From Hyphomicrobiales bacterium (lineage in GTDB: Bacteria; Pseudomonadota; Alphaproteobacteria; Rhodospirillales; JACKKN01), in NCBI GenBank assembly GCA_024236415.1, contig JACKKN010000005.1, positions 124,001-188,000 of the forward strand: a stretch of DNA of 64,000 nucleotides. The letters run 5' to 3'. Below are positions 50,370 to 59,629 of this stretch, piece after piece. Position 1 is the stretch's first letter; each line of letters begins with the position of its first letter. The notes below the pieces were generated by a model that had not been told where the DNA came from, ran no database searches, and was given only the letters and a program-made list of their open reading frames with translations. Position numbers and translations under genes: made by a program.

Positions 50370-51557
50370 TCACCGCGCATAACCGTCGCGGGTCTGCGGC
50401 AGCTTGCGGTCCAGGATCCGCGAGGCCACCACCGTGCGCAGGATCTGCGCCGTGCCGCCGCCGATGGTGAACATGCGGGCGTCGCGGTACATGCGCTCCA
50501 GCGGCAGGTTGCGCGAATAGCCGGCGGCGCCGAACACCTGCAGGGCGTCGCTGGTCACCTTGATGGCCATGTCGGCGGTGAAGATCTTGGCCCGCGCGGC
50601 CTCGGCCACGTCGGGGAAGCCGTTGTTGGCCGCGGCCCCGGCGGCGGCCTTGTGCACCAGCAGGCGGGCGGCGTGCAGGGATGTGTCCATGTCCACCAGC
50701 ATCCATTGCAGGCCCTGGAACTCGCAGATGGGGCGGTCGAACTGCTCGCGCGTCTGGGCGTAGTCCAGCGCCAGGTCGTAGGCTCCCTGGGCGATGCCCA
50801 GCGCCACGGTGGCCGCCCCCACCCGCTGCCCGTTGTAGGCGGTCATCAGCCCGGCGAAGCCGCGGCGCACGCCCTCGGGCGGCAGCACCATCATGTCGGC
50901 CGGGACCTCCATGTCCTCGAAGATGATCTCGCATTCGGGAATGCCGCGCAGGCCCATGGCCGGCTCGCGGCGGCCGATGCGCAGGCCCGGGGTCTCGTCG
51001 CGCACGGCGATGAAGCCGCCGATGCCCTGCTCGACCCCGTCCTCGAACACGCGGGCGAAGATCAGGTGCAGGCGCGACACCCCGCCGCCGGTGATCCAGT
51101 GCTTGGTGCCGTTCAGCACGTAGGTGTCGCCCCGCCTGTCGGCGCGGGTGCTCATCTGGCTCGCCGCGCTGCCGGCGCCGGGCTCGGTGATGCAGATGGC
51201 CGGCTTGTCGCCGGCCAGCACCAGGTCGGCGGCCAGCTTCTTCTGCGCCTGGGAGCCGTACTTCATGATGGCGCCCACGGCGCCCATGTTGGCCTCGACC
51301 ACGATGCGCCCGGTGACGCCGCAAACCTTGGCCATCTCCTCGATCACCAGCGCCGCGTCCAGGTAGCTGGCGCCGGCGCCGCCATAGGCCTCGGGGATGG
51401 TCATGCCCATGAACCCGGCGTCCTTCAGCGCCTCCACGTTGTCCCAGGGGTATTGCTCGCTGCGGTCCACCTCGGCGGCCCGGGGGGCGACGATGCCGCC
51501 GGCGATCTCGTGCGCCGCGTCGCGGATCTGGCGCTGCTCCAGGGTCAGTTCAAACAT
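50370..51557 (-). CDS. acyl-CoA dehydrogenase family protein (atypical active site)
   Basis: 395 aa flavoprotein with the ACAD domains: CITEPGAGSAASQ, NGTKHWITGGG, CEIIFEDMEVPADMM, QTREQFDRPICEFQGLQWML and QVFGAAGYSRNLPLERMYRDARMFTIGGGTAQILR. The catalytic Glu is replaced by Gly in IGGGTAQ, and the alternative site carries Gln244 (YNGQRVG). Arg84 is present. A similar Arg84/Gln pattern is described for 3-sulfinopropionyl-CoA desulfinase, so chemistry other than dehydrogenation is possible. No pathway partner adjoins it. Confidence 0.88.
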   Translation of the reverse strand: MFELTLEQRQIRDAAHEIAGGIVAPRAAEVDRSEQYPWDNVEALKDAGFMGMTIPEAYGGAGASYLDAALVIEEMAKVCGVTGRIVVEANMGAVGAIMKYGSQAQKKLAADLVLAGDKPAICITEPGAGSAASQMSTRADRRGDTYVLNGTKHWITGGGVSRLHLIFARVFEDGVEQGIGGFIAVRDETPGLRIGRREPAMGLRGIPECEIIFEDMEVPADMMVLPPEGVRRGFAGLMTAYNGQRVGAATVALGIAQGAYDLALDYAQTREQFDRPICEFQGLQWMLVDMDTSLHAARLLVHKAAAGAAANNGFPDVAEAARAKIFTADMAIKVTSDALQVFGAAGYSRNLPLERMYRDARMFTIGGGTAQILRTVVASRILDRKLPQTRDGYAR

Positions 51558-51654
51558 GTCGGATTTTCCTCCCGTGGTGTCCCCGGCGCCATCCTAGCGG
51601 CGGCCGGTCCCTGGAAGGAACCGATTTCAGGGCCGAACGGCCGGAATATGCGGA

Positions 51655-52326
51655 TCAGCCGCCCAGCACGATGTCGAAGCGGCCGCGCAGGGCGCCGGCC
51701 TCCAGGTCCCCGGCGGGGTCCAGCGCCACGGTCACGGCGGCCCGCTGGCGCGGGTCGCGGATGGCGCGGTACAGGAAGTCGCGCCCGTTGCCCGGCTCGC
51801 CGGCCACGTACATCTGGGTGGTCAACTGGAAGCCGTCGGCCTGGACCTTGAAATGGATGTGCGGGGTGCGGCCCGGATAGGGCACCGGGCGGATGGTGCG
51901 GAAGTGGTAGTCGGCGCCGCCGCGCGCCCGGGCGCGGCCATAGCCCTGGAACCCGGCGTCGCGGCCGCCGCCGCCGCGGCTGTGGTGGTACACCCCGCCG
52001 GCGTCGCACTGCCAGATCTCGACCAGGGCGTCGGGTACCGGGCGGCCGTCGGGGTCCCGCACCCGGCCGAACAGGTGGGTGACCGTGCCGCGCGCCGGGC
52101 CGCCACCCGCACCACCACGGACGGTGACCAGGTCGGCGTCGGTGTCGGCGGGCAGCACGTCGGGGTAGAAGGGCCCCTCGGTCTGGGCCGGGGTCGGCAC
52201 CCGCTCCGCCGCCCGCGCCGGCAGGATCAGGTGCGGGAACACCAGGGCGCCGGCCAGGCCGCCAACGACGGCGCGGCGGCCGATCAGGCGCCGCGCGCCC
52301 TGGCGATCAGGTGGTCGAGGGACCAT
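51655..52326 (-). CDS. Tat-exported intradiol ring-cleavage dioxygenase-like protein
   Basis: 223 aa. A twin-arginine type leader (GRRAVVGGLAGALVFPHLILPARA) precedes TPAQTEGPFYPD, the start of the protocatechuate/catechol 1,2-dioxygenase fold. Iron ligands are recognisable: Tyr in GVYHHS, Tyr/His in YHFRTIRPVPYPGRTPHIHFKV. The ATG at 52326 is the first usable start and overlaps the doxX end by 43 bp, so it belongs to the bufferin operon. Substrate unknown; an exported enzyme of this type is unlikely to feed the usual beta-ketoadipate route. Confidence 0.83.
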   Translation of the reverse strand: MVPRPPDRQGARRLIGRRAVVGGLAGALVFPHLILPARAAERVPTPAQTEGPFYPDVLPADTDADLVTVRGGAGGGPARGTVTHLFGRVRDPDGRPVPDALVEIWQCDAGGVYHHSRGGGGRDAGFQGYGRARARGGADYHFRTIRPVPYPGRTPHIHFKVQADGFQLTTQMYVAGEPGNGRDFLYRAIRDPRQRAAVTVALDPAGDLEAGALRGRFDIVLGG

Positions 52327-52769
52327 GGTCCGGCTCCCCTGGCGATCAGGAACACCAGCGCCGCGGCCCAGGTCGCGTGGGTGTCCCACAGGTTGGGATA
52401 GACGAACACCTGGATTACCACGGTCATGCCCAGCAAAGCCAGGGCGCTCAGCCGCGTCGCCAGGCCCAGGATCAGCAGCGGCGGCAGCAGCAGCTCGGCC
52501 GAGGCGGCCAGCACCGCGGCCACGTCCCAGGGCAGCAGCGGCAGGGCGTATTCCTCCTCGAACAGGTACTGGACGCTGTCCGAGAAGGCGGGGCCACCGT
52601 CCCACATGACCTTGGTCAAGCCGGACTTGAAGAAGATGCCGGCGATGCCGATCCGCGCCAGCAGGGCGATCAGCCCGTCGGGAATGCCGTTCAGCTTGGC
52701 CAGCAGGGCGCCAAGGGCGCCGTCGCGCGCGCCGTCGTTGGCCATGGCCGGAGAGGCCGTGTCGCTCAT
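52284..52769 (-). CDS. DoxX-family membrane protein
   Basis: 161 aa with four membrane helices and the DoxX features GLIALLARIGIAGIFFKSGLTKV and LILGLATRLSALALLGMTVVIQVFVYPNLWDTH. In bufferin operons a DoxX protein is a frequent last member and may supply redox input at the membrane. Its 5' end overlaps bufC by four bases. Confidence 0.88.
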   Translation of the reverse strand: MSDTASPAMANDGARDGALGALLAKLNGIPDGLIALLARIGIAGIFFKSGLTKVMWDGGPAFSDSVQYLFEEEYALPLLPWDVAAVLAASAELLLPPLLILGLATRLSALALLGMTVVIQVFVYPNLWDTHATWAAALVFLIARGAGPWSLDHLIARARGA

Positions 52770-53548
52770 GGCAGGTGCTCCTGGTTGGTGGGGTGAAAGG
52801 GGGCGAAGGCCCCGGCGGCCAACAGGCCGGCCAGGGCGGCCGCCAGGTCAAGACCCGTCCCCGCCGTTGCGGCGGCCTCGGCCAGGGGACGCCCGGCGGC
52901 GCAGGCGGCCAGCAGGGCAGCGGCGGCCGGATCGAGGCGCCGCACCTCGACCTCCAGGGCCGGGCGGACGACCAGCAGGTCGACCCCGCCGGCGTCCAGG
53001 TCCACGGTGCCGTCGAAGGCGTCGCCGGCCAGCCCCGCCGCCCAAACGGCGTCGACCGGCCAGGGCGAGGACAGCAGCCGCGCCGAGGGGTGCGGGCGCA
53101 GCACCAGCGCCGGCAGGTCACCGGGGTCGATAGCGCCCAGGTCGGCCGGCGCCAGGGGCGCGGCGTCGGCGGCGTGGAACGCCTGGTGCCAGGCCCATTC
53201 CAGGCGCGCCAGGTCGGACAGGCAGGGCACCGGCGCCGCCATGCCGGACCGGTCCAGGAACGGGGCGAACCGGTCGCCATATCGGATCAGGGTGCCCGAC
53301 CGGGGCGGGTGGGCGGCGATGAAGGCGGCGGCGCAGGCGGCGAAAAAGTCGGCGCCCACCAGGCCCCTGACCGCCGGGAACACGCCGGCCAGGGAGTCGG
53401 TCAGGGTCAGCACCATGTTGTTGCGGTGGATGGCCAGGCGTTCCGCCGCCGGGATGCCGTCGCCGGCGATGGCGGCCAGCACCGCGTCCTCGGCGCCGCC
53501 GCGCAGGGCGGCCATGAAAGAGTGTTGCAGGTCAGGCAGCGCAGGCAC
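52766..53548 (-). CDS. BufC/HvfC-type RiPP partner protein (DUF2063)
   Basis: 260 aa. The N-terminal domain has LQHSFMAALRGG...ERLAIHRNNMVLTLTDSLAGVFPAVRGLVGADFFAACAAAFIAAHPPRSGTLIRYGDRFAPFL, the DUF2063 pattern. These proteins bind the precursor peptide and the MNIO enzyme. The 17-bp overlap with bufB supports a complex. Confidence 0.88.
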   Translation of the reverse strand: MPALPDLQHSFMAALRGGAEDAVLAAIAGDGIPAAERLAIHRNNMVLTLTDSLAGVFPAVRGLVGADFFAACAAAFIAAHPPRSGTLIRYGDRFAPFLDRSGMAAPVPCLSDLARLEWAWHQAFHAADAAPLAPADLGAIDPGDLPALVLRPHPSARLLSSPWPVDAVWAAGLAGDAFDGTVDLDAGGVDLLVVRPALEVEVRRLDPAAAALLAACAAGRPLAEAAATAGTGLDLAAALAGLLAAGAFAPFHPTNQEHLP

Positions 53549-54401
53549 GGCGCGCCTCCGCCAGGATGGTCTCGGCCTTGGCCGCCTCGTCCAGCAGCAC
53601 GGCCAGGGGCGGCACGTCGGTGTCCCATTCCACCAGGGCCGGCACCGGGCCGGTGCGCGCCAGCGCGCGGCGGAACAGGTTCCAGACCGGCGCGCCGACC
53701 GCCGAACCGTGGTCGTCGATCAGGATCTGCCGGCCCCGGAATTCGTTCACGTGGTGCCCGGCCAGGTGGATCTCGCCCACGGCGGCGGCGGGAAAGGCGT
53801 CGATGTAGGCTACCGGGTCGAAGCCCAGGTTGGCGGCGCTGACGTGGACGTTGTTCACGTCCAGCAGCAGCCCGCAGCCGGTGCGCGCCGCCAGGGCGGC
53901 CAGGAATTCGGGCTCGGCCAGGGTGGAATGGGTGAAGCGCAGGTAGCTGGACGGGTTCTCCACCAGGATGGCCCGCCCCAGGGCCTCCTGCACCCTGTCG
54001 ACGTGGGCGCAGACAAGGTCCAGCGCCTCTTCCGTCAGGGGCAGGGGCAGCAGGTCGTTGGCATAGACGCCGCCGGCCCCGGACCAGGCCAGGTGCTCGG
54101 ACACCAGGGCGGGCTGGTAGCGGTCCACCAGGCGCCGGGTGGCGCGCAGGTGCTCGCCGTCCAGGGGGTCGGCGCCGCCCAGGGACAGGGCGACCCCGTG
54201 CAGGCTCAGCGCATAATCCCGGCGCACCGCCTCCAGTGAGTGGTGGGCCGGGCCGCCGTCGCCCATGTAGTTCTCGGTGTGGACCTCGAAGAAGCCCAGG
54301 TCCGGCCGCGCCGCCACCACCTCACGCACATGCGCTGCCTTCAGGCCGATGCCGGCCCGGGGCGCCAGGGGCGGGTCGGAGGGGGCGCGGGGGCCGGCCA
54401 T
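53532..54401 (-). CDS. BufB-type multinuclear iron oxygenase (DUF692/MNIO)
   Basis: 289 aa TIM barrel. Metal-site motifs: EVHTENYMG, LHGVALSLGG, SEHLAWSG, VENPSSYL, LLLDVNNVHVSAANLGFDP, GEIHLAGHH, DDHGSAV and EWDTDVPP. MNIO enzymes modify cysteines of the precursor peptide (to oxazolone/thioamide or thiooxazole groups). The ATG at 54401 is 14 bp after bufA. Confidence 0.92.
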   Translation of the reverse strand: MAGPRAPSDPPLAPRAGIGLKAAHVREVVAARPDLGFFEVHTENYMGDGGPAHHSLEAVRRDYALSLHGVALSLGGADPLDGEHLRATRRLVDRYQPALVSEHLAWSGAGGVYANDLLPLPLTEEALDLVCAHVDRVQEALGRAILVENPSSYLRFTHSTLAEPEFLAALAARTGCGLLLDVNNVHVSAANLGFDPVAYIDAFPAAAVGEIHLAGHHVNEFRGRQILIDDHGSAVGAPVWNLFRRALARTGPVPALVEWDTDVPPLAVLLDEAAKAETILAEARRACAA

Positions 54402-54415
54402 GGCGGGGCGCCCGC

Positions 54416-54691
54416 TCAGCCCTTCTTCATGGGCTTCAGGCTGCCGCCCACCAGCTTCTCGCACACGCCCTTGGGCAGGGCGATGAAGGCGTCCTTCTGG
54501 CCGTCCGCCTTGGAGGTGCCGGCGCAGGAGGAGTTGGCCGTGGCGCAGTCGTTCTTGCCGGCCTTGACGACGCCGTAGCATTTCTCCTTGTCCGCCGCCT
54601 TGGCCGGGGTGCCGGCGGCGGCCACGGCCATGGCCACGGCGGAGGCGACCATCACGGCCGGCAGAGTGGACTTCAGGGTGTTGGCTTTCAT
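54416..54691 (-). CDS. bufferin-type RiPP precursor (DUF2282, BufA1-like)
   Basis: 91 aa: a signal peptide (about 1-32) and a mature part with four cysteines, Cys38 (KCYG), Cys49 (NDCAT), Cys56 (SSCAG) and Cys77 (GVCEKL). This matches DUF2282 bufferin precursors, which after cysteine modification are exported and bind copper. It is first of the operon bufA-bufB-bufC-doxX-dioxygenase. An EcfG-like promoter lies 42 bp upstream. Confidence 0.92.
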   Translation of the reverse strand: MKANTLKSTLPAVMVASAVAMAVAAAGTPAKAADKEKCYGVVKAGKNDCATANSSCAGTSKADGQKDAFIALPKGVCEKLVGGSLKPMKKG

Positions 54692-54732
54692 GTCGTGTTT
54701 CTCCGTTGTCTGCCTGGCGCCGCAATCCCGGG

Positions 54733-54758
54733 AACGCCCCGGCGGCCTGGCGGTTTCC
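54733..54758 (-). promoter_or_regulatory. candidate ECF-sigma promoter of the bufferin operon
   Basis: On the minus strand GGAAAC, 16 bp, CGTT, close to the alphaproteobacterial EcfG pattern GGAAC-N16/17-CGTT with one mismatch. The expected start leaves a leader of about 35 bases before bufA. The rest of the 260-bp divergent gap shows no other clear element, apart from a weak TTGAGA-N16-TATTTC toward the MFS gene. Confidence 0.35.
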
Positions 54759-54951
54759 GTTGCCCGGTCTGGCTACCGGAATCGCCGATCAACAACAACT
54801 CACATTCCCTTGAGACGGCCGTGTGGTCTTGTATTTCAAGGACTTGCCCGCGGTGGTCCGGGGCCGGGCTTTTTCTTTTGATTCGATCTGGCGGCGCGGG
54901 TACTTTCCCGCACCCGCCGCCACCGGGCGGGCAGAATCTCGGGAGCCGGCC

Positions 54952-56220
54952 ATGCGCCAGACCATCCTGTCGGTGATGTCCCTGCTGCTGGGCACGGCGC
55001 TCGTCTACCTGGGCAACGGGGTGCTGGGCACCCTGCTGGGCGTGCGCATGGCGCAGATCGACTTCGGCGCCATCGTCGCCGGCATCGTCATGGCCGCCTA
55101 TTTCGCCGGCGTGGTGGCGGGCACCTTCTATGGCCGCAGCCTGATCGCCGGGGTCGGCCACATCCGCGCCTTTTCGGCCTTCGCCTCGTGCTTCTCGGCC
55201 GCCGTGCTGGCGCACCCGTTCCTGGTCGACCCCACGGCCTGGGGCGTGCTGCGCTTCGTCGAGGGGGTGTGCCTCAGCGGGCTCTCGATGTGCACGGAAA
55301 GCTGGCTCAACGCCCGCGCCGGCAACGAGTACCGCGGCCGGGTGCTGTCCATCTACATGATCGTGCTGTACGGCGCCCAGGGCGGCGGCCAGTTCCTGCT
55401 GTTCCTGCCCGATCCCAGCGGCTTCGGCCTGTTCGTGGCGGCCTCGATCCTGACCTCCATCGCCCTGGTGCCGGTGGCCATCAGCAAGGTCGACGCCCCG
55501 CCCCTGCCCGACGCCAGCCGGGTCGGCATGCGCGAAATGTACCGGGCCTCGCCGACCAGCGTGGTGGCCGCCTTCGTGTCGGGCCTGACCCTGGGCGCCG
55601 TCTATGGCCTGCTGCCCTTCGTCACCCTGCGCCTGGGCATGGACGAGACGGGCACCGCCCAGGTCATGGGCGCGCTGATCGTCGGCGGGGTGCTGCTGCA
55701 ATGGCCGCTGGGGCGGCTGTCGGACCACATGGACCGGCGCAAGGTGTTGCTGGCCGTGACCGCGGTGATCGGCATCACCAGCGCCGCCCTGGCCCTGGCC
55801 GCCGGGGCCGGCGGGCCGTGGATGCTGATCCTGGTGCCGTTCTTCGGCGGCGTGCTGTTCACCCTCTATCCCCTGGCGCTGGCCTACGCCGGCGACCACG
55901 TCGCGCCCGAGAAACTGGTCCAGGCCAACGGCACCATGATCCTGACCTACGGGGTCGGCGCCGCCATCGGCCCGGTGGCGGCCTCGGGCCTGATGCAGGC
56001 GGTGGGGCCGCGCGGCCTTTTCATGTTCGACGCCGCCGTGGCCGCCGCCGCCGTGGTCTTCACCCTGTGGCGCATCGGGCAGCGGCCGTCGATGCCGACC
56101 GAGGAGCAGTCGCCGTTCCAGCCGGTGCCGCGCACCTCGCCCGTGGCCGCCGAGATGGACCCGCGGGCGGAAACGGACGAGCCCGAGCTGGACCTGGCGA
56201 GGCCCCGGACCGGCGGGTGA
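54952..56220 (+). CDS. MFS transporter, YcaD-like
   Basis: 422 aa with twelve predicted membrane helices. Family segments: VRMAQIDFGAIVAGIVMAAYFAGVVAGTFYGRSLI, RFVEGVCLSGLSMCTESWLNARAGNEYRGRVLSIYMIVLYGAQGGGQFLL, and WPLGRLSDHMDRRKVL (loop motif between helices). The charged C-terminal tail is cytoplasmic. Substrate unknown. It is divergent from the bufferin operon. Confidence 0.9.
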   Translation: MRQTILSVMSLLLGTALVYLGNGVLGTLLGVRMAQIDFGAIVAGIVMAAYFAGVVAGTFYGRSLIAGVGHIRAFSAFASCFSAAVLAHPFLVDPTAWGVLRFVEGVCLSGLSMCTESWLNARAGNEYRGRVLSIYMIVLYGAQGGGQFLLFLPDPSGFGLFVAASILTSIALVPVAISKVDAPPLPDASRVGMREMYRASPTSVVAAFVSGLTLGAVYGLLPFVTLRLGMDETGTAQVMGALIVGGVLLQWPLGRLSDHMDRRKVLLAVTAVIGITSAALALAAGAGGPWMLILVPFFGGVLFTLYPLALAYAGDHVAPEKLVQANGTMILTYGVGAAIGPVAASGLMQAVGPRGLFMFDAAVAAAAVVFTLWRIGQRPSMPTEEQSPFQPVPRTSPVAAEMDPRAETDEPELDLARPRTGG

Positions 56221-56236
56221 CGAAAATGCGGGGAGT

Positions 56237-56311
56237 TGGAGCGGGTGAAGGGAATCGAACCCTCGACTCTCAGCTTGGGAAGCTGAAGCTCTACCACTGA
56301 GCTACACCCGC
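56237..56311 (-). tRNA. tRNA-Gly(CCC)
   Basis: A 75-base cloverleaf with encoded CCA end (TCCA). Acceptor stem GCGGGTG/CACCCGC, D-arm GCTCAGTGGTAGAGC, anticodon arm TCAGC-TTCCCAA-GCTGA with anticodon CCC, and T-arm GAGGGTTCGATTCCCTT. It reads the GGG codon. It stands alone between an MFS gene and frmA. Confidence 0.97.
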
Positions 56312-56461
56312 CTCTCAGCGATGAAAATACCCACGCCCGGGCCCCCTCGGCAAGCCGGAACTTGCGCGCCCGACCGCCTCGACAGGGGCAGGCACGCATG
56401 TTAGCAAGGAACCCGGTACGCCCCACTGCGAGGCGCGAGGCAAAACAGGGAGACTTTTCCA

Positions 56462-57574
<1,113 letters not shown>

Positions 57575-57615
57575 GGACATCCGCCGATCACACGGATTTG
57601 TTATTTGGCAGGCCC

Positions 57616-57645
57616 GGCGGCGCCCCCTAATTAGGGGGGGCCGCC
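57616..57645 (+). terminator. terminator hairpin after frmA
   Basis: A long inverted repeat with GGCGGC/GCCGCC outer arms, one mismatch, and the inner palindrome CCCCCTAATTAGGGGG, followed by CTTTCC. It separates frmA from the radical SAM gene. Confidence 0.65.
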
Positions 57646-57689
57646 CTTTCCGCGCGCCCGACGACCGCAACAACACACCAGCGCCAGCC

Positions 57690-58661
57690 ATGAGCACCAA
57701 GCCCCTGACTCCCGCGCCCCTCCCGGCCCCCCGCCTGGACCCCGCCAAGTTCCGCGACCCCGACGTCACCGCCAAGGGCGAGCGGCGGGCGGTGGTGGCC
57801 CTGACCCGCCTGCGTACCCTGTGGTTCAATACCGGCAGCCTGTGCAACATCACCTGCCACAACTGCTACATGGACTCGAGCCCGCGCAACGACCGCCTGG
57901 CCTACATGACCGCGGCCGAGGTGCGCGGCTTTCTGGACCAGGCGGCCGCCGGCGCCATGGCGGTGGAGGAGATCGGCTTCACCGGCGGCGAGCCGTTCAT
58001 GAACCCCGACCTGCCCGAGATGCTGGGCGACTGCCTGGGCCGTGGCTACCGGGTGCTGGTGCTGACCAACGCCATGAAGCCCCTGCACCAAAAGCGGTCC
58101 CGGCTGCTGGACCTGCGCCGGGCCTATGGCCCGGCCCTGGCCCTGCGCGTGTCCATGGACCACTACACCGAGGCCCGCCACGAGGAGGTCCGCGGCGACG
58201 GCACCTGGCGGCCCATGATGGACGGCCTCAAATGGCTGGTGGAAAACGGGTTCAACACCTCCATCGCCGGCCGCACCCTTTGGCACGAGGCCGACGGCGA
58301 CGCCCGCGCCGGCTACGCCGCCGCCTTCGCCCGCCACGGCATTCCGGTGGACGCCGCCGACCCGGCGGCCCTGGTCCTGTTCCCCGAGATGGACGCCGAG
58401 GTGGACGTACCCGAGATCACCATCCACTGCTGGGACATCCTGGGCGTGGCGCCCGAGACCATCATGTGCGCCAGCTCGCGCATGGTGGTGAAGCGCAAGG
58501 GCGCCGACAGCCCGGTGGTGGTGCCCTGCACCCTGCTGCCCTACCAGCCCGAGTTCGAGATGGGGCCGGACCTGGCGGCGGCGTCCCGCGCCGTGAAGCT
58601 GAACCACCCCCACTGCGCCAAGTTCTGCGTCCTCGGCGGCGCGTCGTGCAGCGCCGGCTGA
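57690..58661 (+). CDS. radical SAM protein of unknown function
   Basis: 323 aa. Radical SAM motif SLCNITCHNCYMDSSPRNDRL (CxxxCxxC) and the SAM-binding EIGFTGGEPFMNPDL. The C-terminus has extra cysteines (HPHCAKFCVLGGASCSAG) that may bind a second cluster, as in SPASM-like enzymes, and HCWDILGV and MCASSRMVV are other likely conserved parts. No substrate can be named. It is followed four bases later by an atypical metallophosphoesterase, probably a functional pair. Confidence 0.88.
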   Translation: MSTKPLTPAPLPAPRLDPAKFRDPDVTAKGERRAVVALTRLRTLWFNTGSLCNITCHNCYMDSSPRNDRLAYMTAAEVRGFLDQAAAGAMAVEEIGFTGGEPFMNPDLPEMLGDCLGRGYRVLVLTNAMKPLHQKRSRLLDLRRAYGPALALRVSMDHYTEARHEEVRGDGTWRPMMDGLKWLVENGFNTSIAGRTLWHEADGDARAGYAAAFARHGIPVDAADPAALVLFPEMDAEVDVPEITIHCWDILGVAPETIMCASSRMVVKRKGADSPVVVPCTLLPYQPEFEMGPDLAAASRAVKLNHPHCAKFCVLGGASCSAG

Positions 58662-58665
58662 CGAG

Positions 58666-59547
58666 GTGAACGCCTTCCACGACCTGGGCCCCTTGAAGGG
58701 TCCCGTGGTGCTGTTCGGCGGGCCGTACAGCAACCTGGCGGCGACCCGGGCGGTGCTGGACGCGGCGGCGACGCACGGCATCCCGCCGGGGCGGATGATC
58801 TGCACCGGCGACGTGGTCGCCTACTGCGCCGAGGCGGCCGAGACCGTGGCCCTGGTGCGGGCCGCCGGCATCCACGTGGTCATGGGCAACTGCGAGGAGT
58901 CCCTGGGCGCCGGGGCCGCCGACTGCGGCTGCGGATTCGACGCCGACAGCGCCTGCAACCGCCTGTCGGCGCAATGGTACGCCCACGCCGACCGGGCGCT
59001 GGACGATGGCGCCCGGGCCTGGATGCGCGGCCTGCCGCGGCGCCTGCGTTTCACCCTGGCCGGCGCCGTGGTCGACGTGATCCACGGCGGCGCCGGGGCC
59101 ATCAACCGGTTCGTCTTCGTCTCGACCCCGGCGGCCGAGAAGGCGGCGGACCTGGACCGCCTGGGCGGCGACGCCGTGGTCGGCGGCCACTGCGGCCTGC
59201 CCTTCGCCGACCCCCTGGCCGACGGCCGCCTGTGGCTGAACGCCGGGGTGGTGGGCATGCCCGCCAACGACGGCACGCCGCGGGGCTGGTACATGGTGCT
59301 GGCGGCGCGGCGGGACGGGGCGCTGGACGTCACCTTCCACCCGCTGGACTACGACCACGCCGGCGCCGTGCGGGCCATGGCCGCGCGCGGCCTGCCCGCG
59401 GAATACGCCCGCGCCCTGGCCACCGGCCTGTGGCCCAACATGGACGTCCTGCCGGCGGCGGAGCGGGCGCAACGGGGCCGCCCCCTGTCTCCCGCCGGAC
59501 TGACGTGGCGGCCGCCGCGGCCCGCGAAAATCCCCCAAATCGCCTGA
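58666..59547 (+). CDS. metallophosphoesterase-fold protein with degraded metal site
   Basis: 293 aa. The calcineurin-like fold is recognisable from TGDVVAYC, VVMGNCEES, VDVIHGG and VVGGHCGLPF. But motif one, normally DxHGN, reads GGPYSN (Asp to Gly19, His to Tyr21), and the final GHxH reads GHCG. One metal site is thus probably lost or altered. There is a CGCG cysteine pair near 87. The GTG start is four bases after the radical SAM gene. Confidence 0.8.
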   Translation: MNAFHDLGPLKGPVVLFGGPYSNLAATRAVLDAAATHGIPPGRMICTGDVVAYCAEAAETVALVRAAGIHVVMGNCEESLGAGAADCGCGFDADSACNRLSAQWYAHADRALDDGARAWMRGLPRRLRFTLAGAVVDVIHGGAGAINRFVFVSTPAAEKAADLDRLGGDAVVGGHCGLPFADPLADGRLWLNAGVVGMPANDGTPRGWYMVLAARRDGALDVTFHPLDYDHAGAVRAMAARGLPAEYARALATGLWPNMDVLPAAERAQRGRPLSPAGLTWRPPRPAKIPQIA

Positions 59548-59629
59548 TTTCCGCCGCCTTCGGCCACCGGAATCGCCACAACCGGGGTCCATCCTGGGGC
59601 CAAGATCAACCTTGCGGAGGAGTTCCGCC

